From assembly GCA_910585015.1 (NCBI GenBank), contig CAJUCT010000015.1:1-64000 (forward strand): DNA of 64,000 bases, written 5' to 3'. Both the position numbers and the translations under genes were made by a program. The notes under the pieces were generated by a model. It made no database searches and was not told the DNA's origin. It saw only the letters and a list, made by a program, of their open reading frames with translations. Positions 1-9,200 of the stretch are shown one piece after another. Every line of letters starts with the position of its first letter. Within the stretch, counting starts at the first letter, position 1. The DNA is from an uncultured Acetatifactor sp. (GTDB taxonomy: Bacteria > Bacillota > Clostridia > Lachnospirales > Lachnospiraceae).

Positions 1-2
1 AA

Positions 3-548
3 TCCCTGCGGGAAATACGCCGGGTGGAGGATGTGGTTTATACGCTCTTAAAAATTGCCAAACTGGACGCAGGCACGGTCAGGATGGAAAAGGCGGAGGA
101 AAACGTGGAAATGCTCCTTAAGGACGTGACGGAACGCTTTGAGACACTGGCGGCCCAGGAAGCGAAGGAGATCGTGTTATCCGGGAACAGCGAGGTTTCT
201 CTTTACTGCGATGCCCTCTGGATGTCGGAAGCTTTGGGGAATGTGGTAAAAAATGCGCTGGAGCATACTGGGAAGGGCGGGAAAGTAGTAATCAGCTGGG
301 AGAGGACGCCCCTTCTTACAAATATTGTGGTGGAAGACAACGGGACAGGGATCCACCAGGAGGACATCCATAATATATTCAAGCGGTTCTACCGAAGCCG
401 TTTTTCCCAGGATACCCATGGAATAGGTCTGGGGCTGCCGCTGGCAAAATCCATTGTGGAAGCCCATCAGGGGACGATTTCCGTAACCAGCAGGGTCGGC
501 CGGGGCAGCAGGTTTGTCTTAAGTTTTTTCCATCTTACAAAAGAGTAA
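3..548 (+). CDS. Sensor histidine kinase, C-terminal part (5' end outside window)
   Basis: The reading frame is open from base 3, so the sensor and most of the dimerisation domain lie upstream of the window. What remains is the second helix of the phosphoacceptor domain and a full HATPase domain: N box NVVKNALEHT, G1 box EDNGTGI, F box FKRFYRSR and G2 box HGIGLGLPLAKSI. It would autophosphorylate on a histidine outside the window and pass phosphate to a response regulator, presumably encoded upstream. The stop lies 58 bases before an ABC transporter operon, the usual arrangement for peptide-antibiotic or envelope-stress sensing systems. The signal sensed cannot be read from this piece. Confidence 0.93.
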   Translation, partial: SLREIRRVEDVVYTLLKIAKLDAGTVRMEKAEENVEMLLKDVTERFETLAAQEAKEIVLSGNSEVSLYCDALWMSEALGNVVKNALEHTGKGGKVVISWERTPLLTNIVVEDNGTGIHQEDIHNIFKRFYRSRFSQDTHGIGLGLPLAKSIVEAHQGTISVTSRVGRGSRFVLSFFHLTKE

Positions 549-606
549 GATGAAATTCATGTGAAAGTAAGACCCAGCGGGTAAGATAATTCCTGAAAGG
601 CAGGTA

Positions 607-1296
607 ATGAATATGAATATTCTTGAAGTACAGAATCTATGCAAGACCTATGGAAAAGGGGAAGCGGAAGTCCGGGCGCTTGACCATGTTTCCTTCTCCG
701 TGGGCAAAGGGGAATTTATCGCCATCGTAGGCGAATCCGGTTCTGGGAAAAGTACACTTTTAAATGTGGTGGGAGCCTTGGATAACCCAACCTCCGGGAA
801 AGTGCGGATTGATGACAAGGACATTTTTTCCATGCCCGAAAAGAAGCTTACGGTATTCCGCCGCCAGAATATCGGGTTTATCTTCCAGTCCTTTAACCTG
901 ATCCCGGAACTGAATGTTGAACAGAACATTACATTCCCCTTGCTTCTGGACTACCAGAAGCCGGATCAGAAGTATGTGGAGGAACTGTTGGAGATTCTGG
1001 GATTAAAGGAACGCAGGAAGCACCTTCCCAGCCAGCTTTCCGGAGGTCAGCAGCAGAGGGTGGCAATCGGGAGGGCGCTGGCGGCCCGTCCTGCCATCAT
1101 CATGGCGGATGAGCCTACCGGGAACCTGGATTCCAAGAACAGCCAGGAGGTCATCACCCTCTTGAAATCCATGTCGGCCAAGTACAGGCAGACAATCCTG
1201 ATGATCACCCACAATGAGAACCATGCGGATGCATCAGACCGGGTACTGCGCATGACGGACGGAAGGCTGAAGGATTTGGGGGTGGCGGCGAGATGA
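607..1296 (+). CDS. ABC transporter ATP-binding protein (MacB/LolD/BceA type)
   Basis: This 229-residue cytoplasmic ATPase would power the permease encoded next. Walker A GESGSGKST is at about residues 42-50, the signature LSGGQQQRVAIGRALA is in the middle, and Walker B with its neighbour reads IIMADEPTGNLD. The length is normal for the MacB/LolD/BceA class that pairs with FtsX-type permeases. Starts at codon 1 or 3 are both possible behind the purine-rich AAGGCAGG. The stop overlaps the permease start by four bases (ATGA), indicating translational coupling. With the kinase upstream it forms a typical Firmicutes sensing and detoxification or envelope-stress module; the substrate is unknown. 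Confidence 0.95.
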   Translation: MNMNILEVQNLCKTYGKGEAEVRALDHVSFSVGKGEFIAIVGESGSGKSTLLNVVGALDNPTSGKVRIDDKDIFSMPEKKLTVFRRQNIGFIFQSFNLIPELNVEQNITFPLLLDYQKPDQKYVEELLEILGLKERRKHLPSQLSGGQQQRVAIGRALAARPAIIMADEPTGNLDSKNSQEVITLLKSMSAKYRQTILMITHNENHADASDRVLRMTDGRLKDLGVAAR

Positions 1297-3617
1297 GAAG
1301 TTATCTTGAACTGATACCCCAGTATGAAAAGGTTCACCGCAAAAATAACCGGATCTCCGTGCTGTGCATCACGCTTTCGGTATGCCTTGTAATGGCGATT
1401 TTCAGTATGGCGGACATGGCGATGCGTTCCCAGAAGAATTATTTTATTAAAACCAATGGCGAATACCATGCGGCGCTCCATGATGTGGAGGCGGAGAAGG
1501 CAGAACTGGTATCGGCAAGGGTTGACGTGGCTTTATCAGGATGGGTCTTTCAGGGCAGTATGGGGATGCTGTCCGGCAAAGTCGTCAGTTTTGTGGGGGC
1601 AAATGAAGAAACAATGGAATCCCTCACCGAAATGGATATGACGGCAGGGGTGTACCCTACCCTGCCGGATGAGGCGCTGCTGAATGAAAACGCCATGGGC
1701 CAGCTGGGTCTGTCCATCGGCGATAACGTGACGGTTACGGTTCCGGACGGCTCACAAAGACAATATCGGATTACCGGGACCCTTGGGGATATGGGTTCCA
1801 TGCTGAAAGCGGATATCTGTGGGATGGCGCTTTGCGAAGAGGGCTTCCTTGCCATTGCGGATGAAAACGCGGCAGACGGAACCACCTACCGCATCCGGTT
1901 TAAGAGCGGCGCCCATATACAGGAGGCCATAAAGGAAATCAAGAGCCAGTTTGGCCTTTCTGACGGCCAGATCTCAGAAAATACCGCTTTATTGGGGCTG
2001 ATGGGACAAAGTGAGAGCAACATCATGCAGGCCCTCTATCTGATTGCGGCGATCTTGGTTTTCCTTGTTTTGATTGCGGGGACGGTAATGATTTCCGCAA
2101 GCTTTAACACCAATGTATTGGAGAGGACGAAAGATTATGGGTTGCTGCGCTGTCTGGGGGCATCCAGGAAACAGGTAAAGCATTTTGTGATCCTGCAGGG
2201 GCTCGGACAGAGCGCAAAGGGCGTTCCCATTGGTCTGCTGGCGGGGCAGGCTGTGACATGGGCCGCCTGCCTGCTGCTTAAATCCATCAGCGGAGACCGG
2301 TTTTCTGAGGTTCCGCTGTTTGAATTCAGTATCGCCGGTATATTGGCAGGGATTGTGGTGGGCTTCCTGATCGTCCTTCTTGCTTCCCTTTCCCCGGCGA
2401 AAAAGGCCTCCAGGGTTTCGCCTGTCACGGCAATCAGCGGAGGCTCCCAGCTGACGCAGAATAAGCGTGCGGCGAATACAAAACTGTTCCGTGTGGAAAC
2501 AGGCATGGGCATGTTCCATGCGTTGTCCGGGAAAAAGAATTTATTCCTGATGACCTGTTCCTTTGCCATCAGCATCATGCTTTTCCTTGCTTTCCAGGTG
2601 ATGGTCGTCTTCCTGGGCCAGGGTATGCCTGCATTAGCCCCGTGGGCGGGGGATGTATCAGTGACAGCCGCTGCAGGGCTGGAAACTTCTGTAATAGAGG
2701 AAATCGAAGCCGTGGAGGGTGTGAAGTGTGCTTTTGGCAGAATGGAATATGGCGGCTTATCCATTTCTTCCGATACCGAGAGCGGAACGGCCACGCTGGT
2801 TTCTTATGAAGAAAATCAGTTCAAATGGGCAAAAGAGGAACTGAACGGGGGAAATATCGATGCGGTTTCGGGAGGAGCCGGGGATATCTTAGTGTCCTAC
2901 CGGGACGGCATGCAGTGGAAGGCCGGGGACATCGTGACGCTCCATACGCCTTTTGGGGAGAAGCAGGTGAGGATCGCGGGAATCCTTTCTTCTACAAATG
3001 CATCAAGTGAAGCGGGAAGCCTTGGATACATCATATGCTCGGAACAGCTATTTACAGAGAGCATTGGTGCGGCAGGTTATACGACTGTGGATATACAGCT
3101 TGCAGGCAGCGGCACGGATGAGACAGTATCGGCAATACGGAGCCTGCTTCCATCTGACGTCTCCATTGCGGATAAACGGCTGTCAAATTCGGAATCCCAA
3201 AGTTCCTATTATACAGGCGCGGTGTTTATTTATGGGTTCCTGCTCATCATTGCGCTGATCACCGTATTCAATATCTTTAACAGTATGAATGCCAGCGTGG
3301 CGGCAAGGACCAGACAGTATGGCGTGATGCGTTCCATTGGAATGGGATCCGGGCAGCTCTATAAGATGATTGCCGCAGAGGCAAGCACCTATGCAGTCTT
3401 AGGATGTATCACCGGATGTGTCCTGGGCTTACCGCTGAATAAGATGATGTTCCAGTTCCTGATTGCGGATAAATGGGGAACAACATGGCAGCTTCCCGTT
3501 GCCTCCCTGCTGCTGATCGTCATGTTATGTATTGGATCTGCGGCGTTGGCGATTCGGCGGCCAATCAAAAGAATCGGGCAGCTGTCCATTGTGGATACCA
3601 TAAAGCTGCAGCAGTAG
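1293..3617 (+). CDS. ABC transporter permease with two FtsX domains
   Basis: A 774-residue membrane protein. An N-terminal membrane helix (about residues 20-45) is followed by a large extracytoplasmic domain. Next comes an FtsX-type helix set beginning near residue 245 (FLVLIAGTVMISASFNTNVL, then the coupling segment KDYGLLRCLGASRKQ). A second extracytoplasmic domain and a second FtsX set follow (ALITVFNIFNSMNASVAART, then RQYGVMRSIGMGSGQ). The repeated Y-G-x-x-R-x-x-G motif marks the cytoplasmic coupling loops that contact the ATPase. It starts inside the end of the ATPase gene. Such proteins act as mechanotransmission exporters or resistance pumps for peptides or lipoproteins; no substrate can be assigned. 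Confidence 0.93.
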   Translation: MRSYLELIPQYEKVHRKNNRISVLCITLSVCLVMAIFSMADMAMRSQKNYFIKTNGEYHAALHDVEAEKAELVSARVDVALSGWVFQGSMGMLSGKVVSFVGANEETMESLTEMDMTAGVYPTLPDEALLNENAMGQLGLSIGDNVTVTVPDGSQRQYRITGTLGDMGSMLKADICGMALCEEGFLAIADENAADGTTYRIRFKSGAHIQEAIKEIKSQFGLSDGQISENTALLGLMGQSESNIMQALYLIAAILVFLVLIAGTVMISASFNTNVLERTKDYGLLRCLGASRKQVKHFVILQGLGQSAKGVPIGLLAGQAVTWAACLLLKSISGDRFSEVPLFEFSIAGILAGIVVGFLIVLLASLSPAKKASRVSPVTAISGGSQLTQNKRAANTKLFRVETGMGMFHALSGKKNLFLMTCSFAISIMLFLAFQVMVVFLGQGMPALAPWAGDVSVTAAAGLETSVIEEIEAVEGVKCAFGRMEYGGLSISSDTESGTATLVSYEENQFKWAKEELNGGNIDAVSGGAGDILVSYRDGMQWKAGDIVTLHTPFGEKQVRIAGILSSTNASSEAGSLGYIICSEQLFTESIGAAGYTTVDIQLAGSGTDETVSAIRSLLPSDVSIADKRLSNSESQSSYYTGAVFIYGFLLIIALITVFNIFNSMNASVAARTRQYGVMRSIGMGSGQLYKMIAAEASTYAVLGCITGCVLGLPLNKMMFQFLIADKWGTTWQLPVASLLLIVMLCIGSAALAIRRPIKRIGQLSIVDTIKLQQ

Positions 3618-3932
3618 ACCAGAGACACATCGGAGTATTGCTGCGGTTTGGCTCAGCCAATGGAAACAGTTCACAGACATTCACTGCATCCAGATAGCAT
3701 TTCGCGGCAAACGGGTTGCATGAATGATGCAGGCAGATTATAATAGCCATTGTTTCTATGATGATAAACAGGAGGTGGCTGCGGTTCCGTTGCTGAAACT
3801 GCTGCTAAGACAGAAAAATCCAGACAGATGAAATATCGGCGGAAGGAGGAAATGACGTTTCGATAAGAGATAATGACGGAGACAATTTCATGCCACAGAA
3901 ATACGGTTCTTTTAGAATATGGGAGGAAGATT
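3618..3932. other. Intergenic stretch with promoter and no convincing gene
   Basis: This 315-base gap separates the permease from the lipoprotein gene. Short open frames exist in several phases but none has both a ribosome binding site and a plausible protein. It holds the promoter at 3716-3744 and two AGGAGG-like stretches (near 3771 and 3844) not followed by a sustained frame, which suggests a decayed small gene. Confidence 0.5.
3716..3744 (+). promoter_or_regulatory. Sigma-A type promoter upstream of the lipoprotein gene
   Basis: TTGCAT (3716-3721) and TATAAT (3739-3744) are separated by 17 bases. The transcript would begin near 3751 and reach the lipoprotein gene at 3933. Confidence 0.6.
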
Positions 3933-4430
3933 ATGAAAAAGAAATTTATACTGATGTTTATGATTGCTATAGCAATGGGGATGACCGCCTGCTCATCCGA
4001 ATCAGAAGGGGATGCCGTATCTGTAGAGACTGATTCCCGGCAGGAAACGGATAAGGAAGAAACTGCAGATACAAAAACGACAGAAACGAATGATGTGGAA
4101 CTGCCAAAGCCGGAGATTACAGAAGAGGATAGAAAAACTTCTCCGGAAGACGAAGAAAACACAGTGTGCGATCCCATTGCCGGAATTGTTGAAAAGTATG
4201 AAGGTAACACAATCACAATCAAAAACCCAGATGATGACATGCTATATTATTTTTCCACGGAGAATGCCCAGATACTGGAAGGATGTTCCACGGAGAGCGC
4301 TAAGGAAGCAGAAGGAGATCACTCGATTGCCGTGGGCGATAAAGTAGAGATCAGTTACCGGGGGCTGATTAATTTTGATGAAGAGCACCCGGATGAAGCT
4401 GTGAAGATTGTAGTGATTACAGTTGAATAA
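3933..4430 (+). CDS. Secreted lipoprotein of unknown function
   Basis: A 165-residue product. The start at 3933 follows GGGAGGAAG at the right distance; an upstream in-frame start at 3873 would place 20 residues before a clear signal peptide and is rejected. The signal peptide is MKKKFILMFMIAIAMGMTAC, with lipobox M-T-A-C and a +1 cysteine, so it should be lipid-anchored to the outer face of the membrane. A Thr/Glu/Asp-rich low-complexity stretch to about residue 75 probably acts as a tether. It is followed by a small beta-rich domain (GIVEKYEGNTITIKNP ... VGDKVEISYRGLI) resembling the small OB-like domains of clostridial lipoproteins. No enzymatic motif is visible. It has its own promoter. 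Confidence 0.8.
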   Translation: MKKKFILMFMIAIAMGMTACSSESEGDAVSVETDSRQETDKEETADTKTTETNDVELPKPEITEEDRKTSPEDEENTVCDPIAGIVEKYEGNTITIKNPDDDMLYYFSTENAQILEGCSTESAKEAEGDHSIAVGDKVEISYRGLINFDEEHPDEAVKIVVITVE

Positions 4431-4439
4431 CTTTTTTGA

Positions 4440-4679
4440 CACAGGAATCCCATCGCCAACGGCAATGGGTTTCTGTTTTATATCCTGCTTGCCGTATTGG
4501 GGCTGGTTACTGCGTTGATTCCCTGTGTTGTCCTTGTGCGCTTCGGTACGGATATAACGCTTCACTCGCTATTGCTGTATGGCTCTATCGGGATAAGCGC
4601 TACCCTGCTGGCGGGCGGCATAAGCCTGCCGTGCGCATATCTGTTTGACCCGGAAGATGTCAGGGACATTTATGGATGA
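4440..4679 (+). pseudogene. 5'-truncated small membrane protein gene
   Basis: The frame is open from just after a TGA at 4437 to the stop at 4679, but it contains no ATG or GTG. The only possible starts are TTG at 4497 or CTG codons at 4473 and 4485. A hydrophobic helix (FLFYILLAVLGLVTALIPCV) already spans the TTG, so a TTG start would cut a membrane segment in half. A second helix follows (SIGISATLLAGGISL), and the tail ends DPEDVRDIYG. I infer that the original 5' end was lost, perhaps when the lipoprotein gene became its neighbour. The end overlaps the next gene by eight bases, so the original operon order survives. The family is not recognised. Confidence 0.5.
4445..4480 (+). terminator. 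Possible terminator after the lipoprotein gene
   Basis: GAATCCCATCGCC and GGCAATGGGTTTC pair over 11 of 13 positions around an AAC loop, followed by TGTTTTAT. It sits 14 bases after the lipoprotein stop but also inside the truncated membrane gene, so it may be fortuitous. Confidence 0.35.
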
Positions 4680-4914
4680 GCGCTTTCGTGAGAACATTGC
4701 CCGCGCTAAGCTGAAAGCGTATAAAATTACTTTTGGAGCCATGCTTCTTGCACTGATAATTCTTTGCCAGGGAAAACTTTTTGGAAATCTTGAGTATACC
4801 CTGATTGCTTCCATTATTACGTTTTCCCTTGCATTGGCTTTGGGGATTTTCCTCTCTGAATATTTGCTGTACCGATATGACCATGACGACCAGGCAGAGG
4901 AAAGCGAGGAATAG
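4672..4914 (+). CDS. Small membrane protein, unknown function
   Basis: An 80-residue product. The start at 4672 (MDERFRENIARAKLKAYKIT) overlaps the preceding frame by eight bases and has CAGGGA upstream; an earlier in-frame ATG at 4645 lies inside the preceding gene without a binding site. Two membrane helices are clear (FGAMLLALIILCQGK, then LIASIITFSLALALGIFLS). A positively charged N-terminal helix and an acidic tail (DHDDQAEESEE) flank them. The stop lies three bases before an XRE-type regulator. This membrane-protein/XRE pairing is common in clostridia and the membrane partner is often an unclassified DUF; I cannot name it with confidence. Confidence 0.75.
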   Translation: MDERFRENIARAKLKAYKITFGAMLLALIILCQGKLFGNLEYTLIASIITFSLALALGIFLSEYLLYRYDHDDQAEESEE

Positions 4915-4917
4915 GAG

Positions 4918-5118
4918 ATGGCAGAATTTGAATGCAGGTTAAAAAAGTACCGGCAAATGAAAGATCTGACACAGGAGCAGCTGGCAGAAAAAGTAGGAGT
5001 GCGCCGGGAAACGATCATGCGTCTGGAAAAGGCGCAGTATAATCCGTCCCTGAAGCTGGCGATTGATATTTCCAGGGCCGTAGAAGTCCCGATTGAAGAA
5101 ATTTTTGTTTTTAAATGA
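4918..5118 (+). CDS. XRE-family helix-turn-helix regulator
   Basis: This 66-residue, single-domain DNA-binding protein covers the whole HTH_3 fold: KYRQMKDLTQEQLAEKVGVRRETIMRLEKA, then NPSLKLAIDISRAVEVPIEEIF. It matches the YgzD/SinR-like mini-regulators that end right after the fifth helix. AGGAGATGG immediately precedes the ATG. It is co-transcribed with the small membrane protein upstream and probably autoregulates that operon; the operator was not identified. Confidence 0.9.
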   Translation: MAEFECRLKKYRQMKDLTQEQLAEKVGVRRETIMRLEKAQYNPSLKLAIDISRAVEVPIEEIFVFK

Positions 5119-5169
5119 AAATTGCCGGTTGTAACATTTTGCGGACATTTGCCTGTTGAACTATAGTAA

Positions 5170-5631
5170 ATGAATGATGTAATGTTATATAACGGTCAGT
5201 ATTTCAGAAAAGGAACGAAAAGGGCTCTGGAGGAACTGCGACAACTCGGACTTCCTTTTGATCCGGAAGCCAGGATTCTTGCCGTCATTCAGGCAGAAAC
5301 AGTGGAAAAGATACGTGCGGAACTGACGGAAGTTTTCGCTTTGACAGACGAGTATCTTGCAGAATATGAAAAAGAGGGAATTTGTCCAAAGCATTTTAAC
5401 ATAGATAAAGAACACATCTGCTGTGTGATCTCCAATAACAAGGATATTCAGTTCACTTTTTACTGCTACTGTCATTTCAGACATTTGGCTACGGACTTTG
5501 CTTTGCCATTACCTATGGCTATAATGCTTATTTTGGAGATAACAGTATTGCTAACGCAGTTATCTTTTGTGTCCGGGGCAGGCGGCAGCAGGGTTTATCT
5601 TGCGTTCAGGCTTCCTATAAAGGCAATATAA
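5170..5631 (+). pseudogene. Probable remnant of an accessory gene
   Basis: The first 75 residues or so look like a real protein (MNDVMLYNGQYFRKGTKRAL, LPFDPEARILAV, a charged helix to GICPKHF). The remainder reads as low-quality sequence, while another frame over 5480-5690 gives better-looking residues (FGYGLCFAITYGYN). This suggests a frameshift or a junction between unrelated pieces. There is no ribosome binding site ahead of the ATG at 5170 or at 5182. The 3' end overlaps a well-supported minus-strand gene. The family is not recognised. Confidence 0.3.
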
Positions 5632-6002
5632 CAGACGAAATCACCGATGCGCTTTCTGATAACGGGATTTTCCTTCTCATCGCCAAGGGTTTCACGCCAT
5701 GAAGCTGCTTCCCCCTGTGATTTCAGATATCTTGCCAGTATATTCAGCTTATCTATTGCGCTGTTGTGGCGCCGGGTGCGGTCGCTGTCATTCGCTGTTT
5801 TTTCTTCTTTTGTCCACAGAGGCCAGTGGGCGCGTGATTCCAAATACCTTACAGCGGCGAATAGCAGGTCGTTATACAGGTCGGTAACGGTATCGTCGCC
5901 GACGCTTCCGACTTCTCCTGCCAGTTCACTGTGCAGAGAAGCCATTTCTTCCATGGTAAGGCTCATGGGTTCTGTTTTGTAAGTTTCATAAGTTAGCGGC
6001 AT
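5595..6002 (-). CDS. Small protein of unknown function (possibly DUF3232-like)
   Basis: This 135-residue product has an excellent minus-strand binding site (AGGAGG, 8 bases before the ATG at 6002), which decides the strand over the competing plus-strand frames. The sequence is helical and polar (SLTMEEMASLHSELAGEV, DLYNDLLFAAVRYLE, SAIDKLNILARYLKSQGEAA), with no signal peptide or membrane helix. The length and the composition of small helical proteins in clostridial mobile DNA suggest DUF3232, but this is a memory-based guess. It stands alone between gene remnants and the large AAA+ protease. Confidence 0.65.
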   Translation of the reverse strand: MPLTYETYKTEPMSLTMEEMASLHSELAGEVGSVGDDTVTDLYNDLLFAAVRYLESRAHWPLWTKEEKTANDSDRTRRHNSAIDKLNILARYLKSQGEAASWRETLGDEKENPVIRKRIGDFVCYIAFIGSLNAR

Positions 6003-6202
6003 AAATGAAATCCTCCTGTTGATGTTGTATGATATTATATTGCGAAAGCAGTTATAAAGCGGCGAAACCGCAGCGTATTATTCTCCGTGTCCCAGCTGAC
6101 CGGGATACGGGGGAAGCCCTGTCAGAAGGATAATATCATTTTACCACAAAATTCATATTCATGCAAAAAATATTGGGTATGGTATTCGAAGGCTGTTTTT
6201 TG

Positions 6203-6231
6203 TTGAATTTGCAAATCCTATTCGCTATAAT
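6203..6231 (+). promoter_or_regulatory. Sigma-A type promoter for the AAA+ protease gene
   Basis: TTGAAT (6203-6208) and a perfect TATAAT (6226-6231) are 17 bases apart. Transcription would start near 6238, some 40 bases before the ATG at 6280, which is preceded by GAAAGGG. The 6003-6279 gap also holds a 9-bp stem (6085-6093 with 6102-6110) of unknown role. Confidence 0.75.
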
Positions 6232-6279
6232 ATTTTTGGAATTATAAATGAGCAAATTGGATAACGAAAGGGATATTAC

Positions 6280-9200
6280 ATGAAGAAAAAAATTTATGCA
6301 GTAAGAAAAGGACGTATTCCAGGTATTTACGAGGTATGGGCAGAAACAGAACAGCAGGTAAAGGGATTTGGCGGCGCGGAATACCGCAGTTTTACGTATA
6401 TGACGGAAAAGGAGAATGAGGACGAAACGGTAGAAATGAGTTATGCTCATGCAAAGAAACAGGCAAACGAATATTTAAGGGAAAATCCGGAAGAATCAGA
6501 ACCGGCAGGGGACTTGTTTTGGGAAGGGTATGACGAGAGGGCAGCTTTGGAGAAGGAAAAATCCTACCAGGATGTTTTGGAAACGGCAGGTTTGAAATCG
6601 GATTCCTCTGGAAACTCTCCATGGGTTGTGCTCCTGTTAACGGAATGTGCCGGCGCCGGACGTTCACAGCTTTTTTCTAAAATTACACGGACTGGCAAAT
6701 ACGCCTGCATCTCATTGTATACGGCGTTGCTCTATCTAGTCTTACAGGATGATAGAATATTATATGATTACCCAAAAAGATATGACCTAAAATCAGGTCG
6801 CTTGCCATTTGCTAATGCGCAGTCCGATATACAGGAGATATGGCATGAGACAGAAGATTATATTCGACTAAAAAAACATTTTGAAGACAACGACATGAAG
6901 GCTGACGATTTATCAGAGGTTTTAAACCGGCTCATGGTAAAAGCGAAAAAATTAGAAAATTATTCGAACCCCAATCCCGAAGCCTGTGTAGCTCTGAGAA
7001 AATTTTTTCGCCAAAGCCGGCATGGGCATACGGTTCTGGGGCTATATAAGGAACTTGTGGGGAATCCGTTATATCGTGCGGATCTTTTGGAGATATCCGG
7101 CCCTTTCCAAAATCCGGATTTGCTGATAAAAGAGCATAAAGAAACCAAGGTTTCCATGCAGAGTATTGAAGCGCGAGCCACTGCGATTGATATTGCGTTA
7201 AAGAGTGAAGTTATCGGACAGGACGATGTGATTGATAAATTCACAAATGCCTATTTTTCCGCGGAAAAAACAGTAAATGCAGGCAGTAAAAAGAAAGGCC
7301 CCAGACATGCGTATCTGTTTGCGGGACCATCGGGTGTGGGTAAGACCTTTATTGCGGAAACCATTGCCGATACCTTGGGAATTGCTTATAAACGCTTTGA
7401 TATGTCCGCCTATTCTCATTACAGCAATGCACAGGACTTGGTTGGACATAACACTACATGGAATAATGCGACCCCCGGTGTGCTGACAGACTTTGTAGAT
7501 AAAAATCCCCGATGCGTACTACTGTTTGACGAAATTGAAAAGGCGTGCAGGGAGGTGATTGTACTTTTTCTCCAGATTTTGGACAATGGAAAATGTGAGG
7601 ATAAGCATTGGAATAAAGATATTGACTTTCGGAACACCATTGTCATCTTTACCACGAACGCAGGAAAACAATTATATCAGGATGCTGAAAATGAAAATCT
7701 GACACTACTGCCGGACAGCGTCATCATAGACGCCTTAAAAAAAGACATGAATCCACAGTCAGATGTTCCCTATTTTCCGCCGGAAATTATTTCCAGAATG
7801 TCTTCTCACACAGTCATTATGTTCAATCATTTGCGGACGGATGCCATTCTTAAGATTATAAAGACGAATCTGGAAAAACAGATACAACTGTTAAAAAAAG
7901 AATACGGATATGATATCGAAAACAGCGATGATAAGTTTGCGGCTACCGCGCTGTACTCTATGGGAGGCAGTATGGATGCCAGAAACGCAACCGTGCTTGC
8001 GGGAAAAATTTTAGACAACGCACTGTTTCTATTGCTGTCTCAGGCGGACGAAACCCAGGGATTTGACTGGAAAACCGACTTGAAAAAAATCACATTGGAA
8101 CATGATTTCTCGGATACGACGGATGAAATAAAGCAGTTCTATCTGGGGGAAAAGAACTGTGTGATTGCAATATTCGGCCAGGCAGAGGAAATCCATAATG
8201 AAAGATTAGCGGAAAATAATGTTCGGATCATGGCGACGACCGACACGGAAGAATTTATGCAGATTCTCCGTAAGGAAAATGTCATCCTGGCGGCAGTTGA
8301 TTATGAATATGGAATGAAGGAAAATGAAAACGGCTTGCGTATTGTAGATATGTGTACGGAGGGAAGCAAGGTATTTTCAAATATAAGAACAGATTATGCG
8401 GATGTTCCCGTTTATATTTTACATGGAGACAAAGGGCATTCCTATAGTCGGACGGAAAAGGCGGAACTGGGCCGCCGCGGAATGTCGGAGCTTATCAGGC
8501 GGGAAAATATACAAACCGAGCTTTTGCAGGTTTATTGGGATGCATGCTGCCAAAAGACAATGGAAACGCTGTCTTTGCGGCATCAGAAAATTGCATATGA
8601 TAAAAAAATAGAACTGGATGAAAAACAAAAATACGCCAGGATTATTTTGTGCGATTTCAAGCTGGAAGATGCTGTTGAAGCGGAGGACAAAGACCTTCTG
8701 CTGTCGGCGGACGCGCAGCCGAATAAGCACTGGGATGACATTTACGCATCCAATATCATAAAAAAAGAACTGAAATACTTTATTGATTACTTAAAAAATA
8801 CAAAGGAATATTTCCAAAAAGGCGTCAGAGTACCTAAAGGTATATTACTGTATGGACCTGCGGGAACAGGAAAGACTTCTCTTGCAAAGGTAGTTGCCAC
8901 AGAATCAGGGGTGTGTTTTCTGGAGATTGGCGCGGATAAGCTGGTAAGCAACGACGGAGCCGAACAGGTACATCGTATATTTCGTGTCGCAAGGAAGTAC
9001 GCGCCGGCGGTACTGTTCATAGATGAAGTGGACGCAATTGCCCGGGACAGACGGCAGACAGGCAACAACATAATCCTAAACGCGCTTTTAACAGAGATGG
9101 ATGGATTCAAGAAAGTAGATAACAAACCGGTATTTGTTATGGCAGCGACCAATGCGGAAGAAGAGGACTTAGACCGTGCGTTTCTAAGGCGTTTTGACAG

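Noticed and set aside
1989..2794. Long minus-strand open frames opposite the ABC permease gene
   Set aside because: They are antisense shadows of a gene with clear FtsX motifs, lack ribosome binding sites and have low-complexity composition.
3873..3932. Longer start for the lipoprotein gene
   Set aside because: It would place 20 non-hydrophobic residues before a clear signal peptide; GGGAGG supports 3933.
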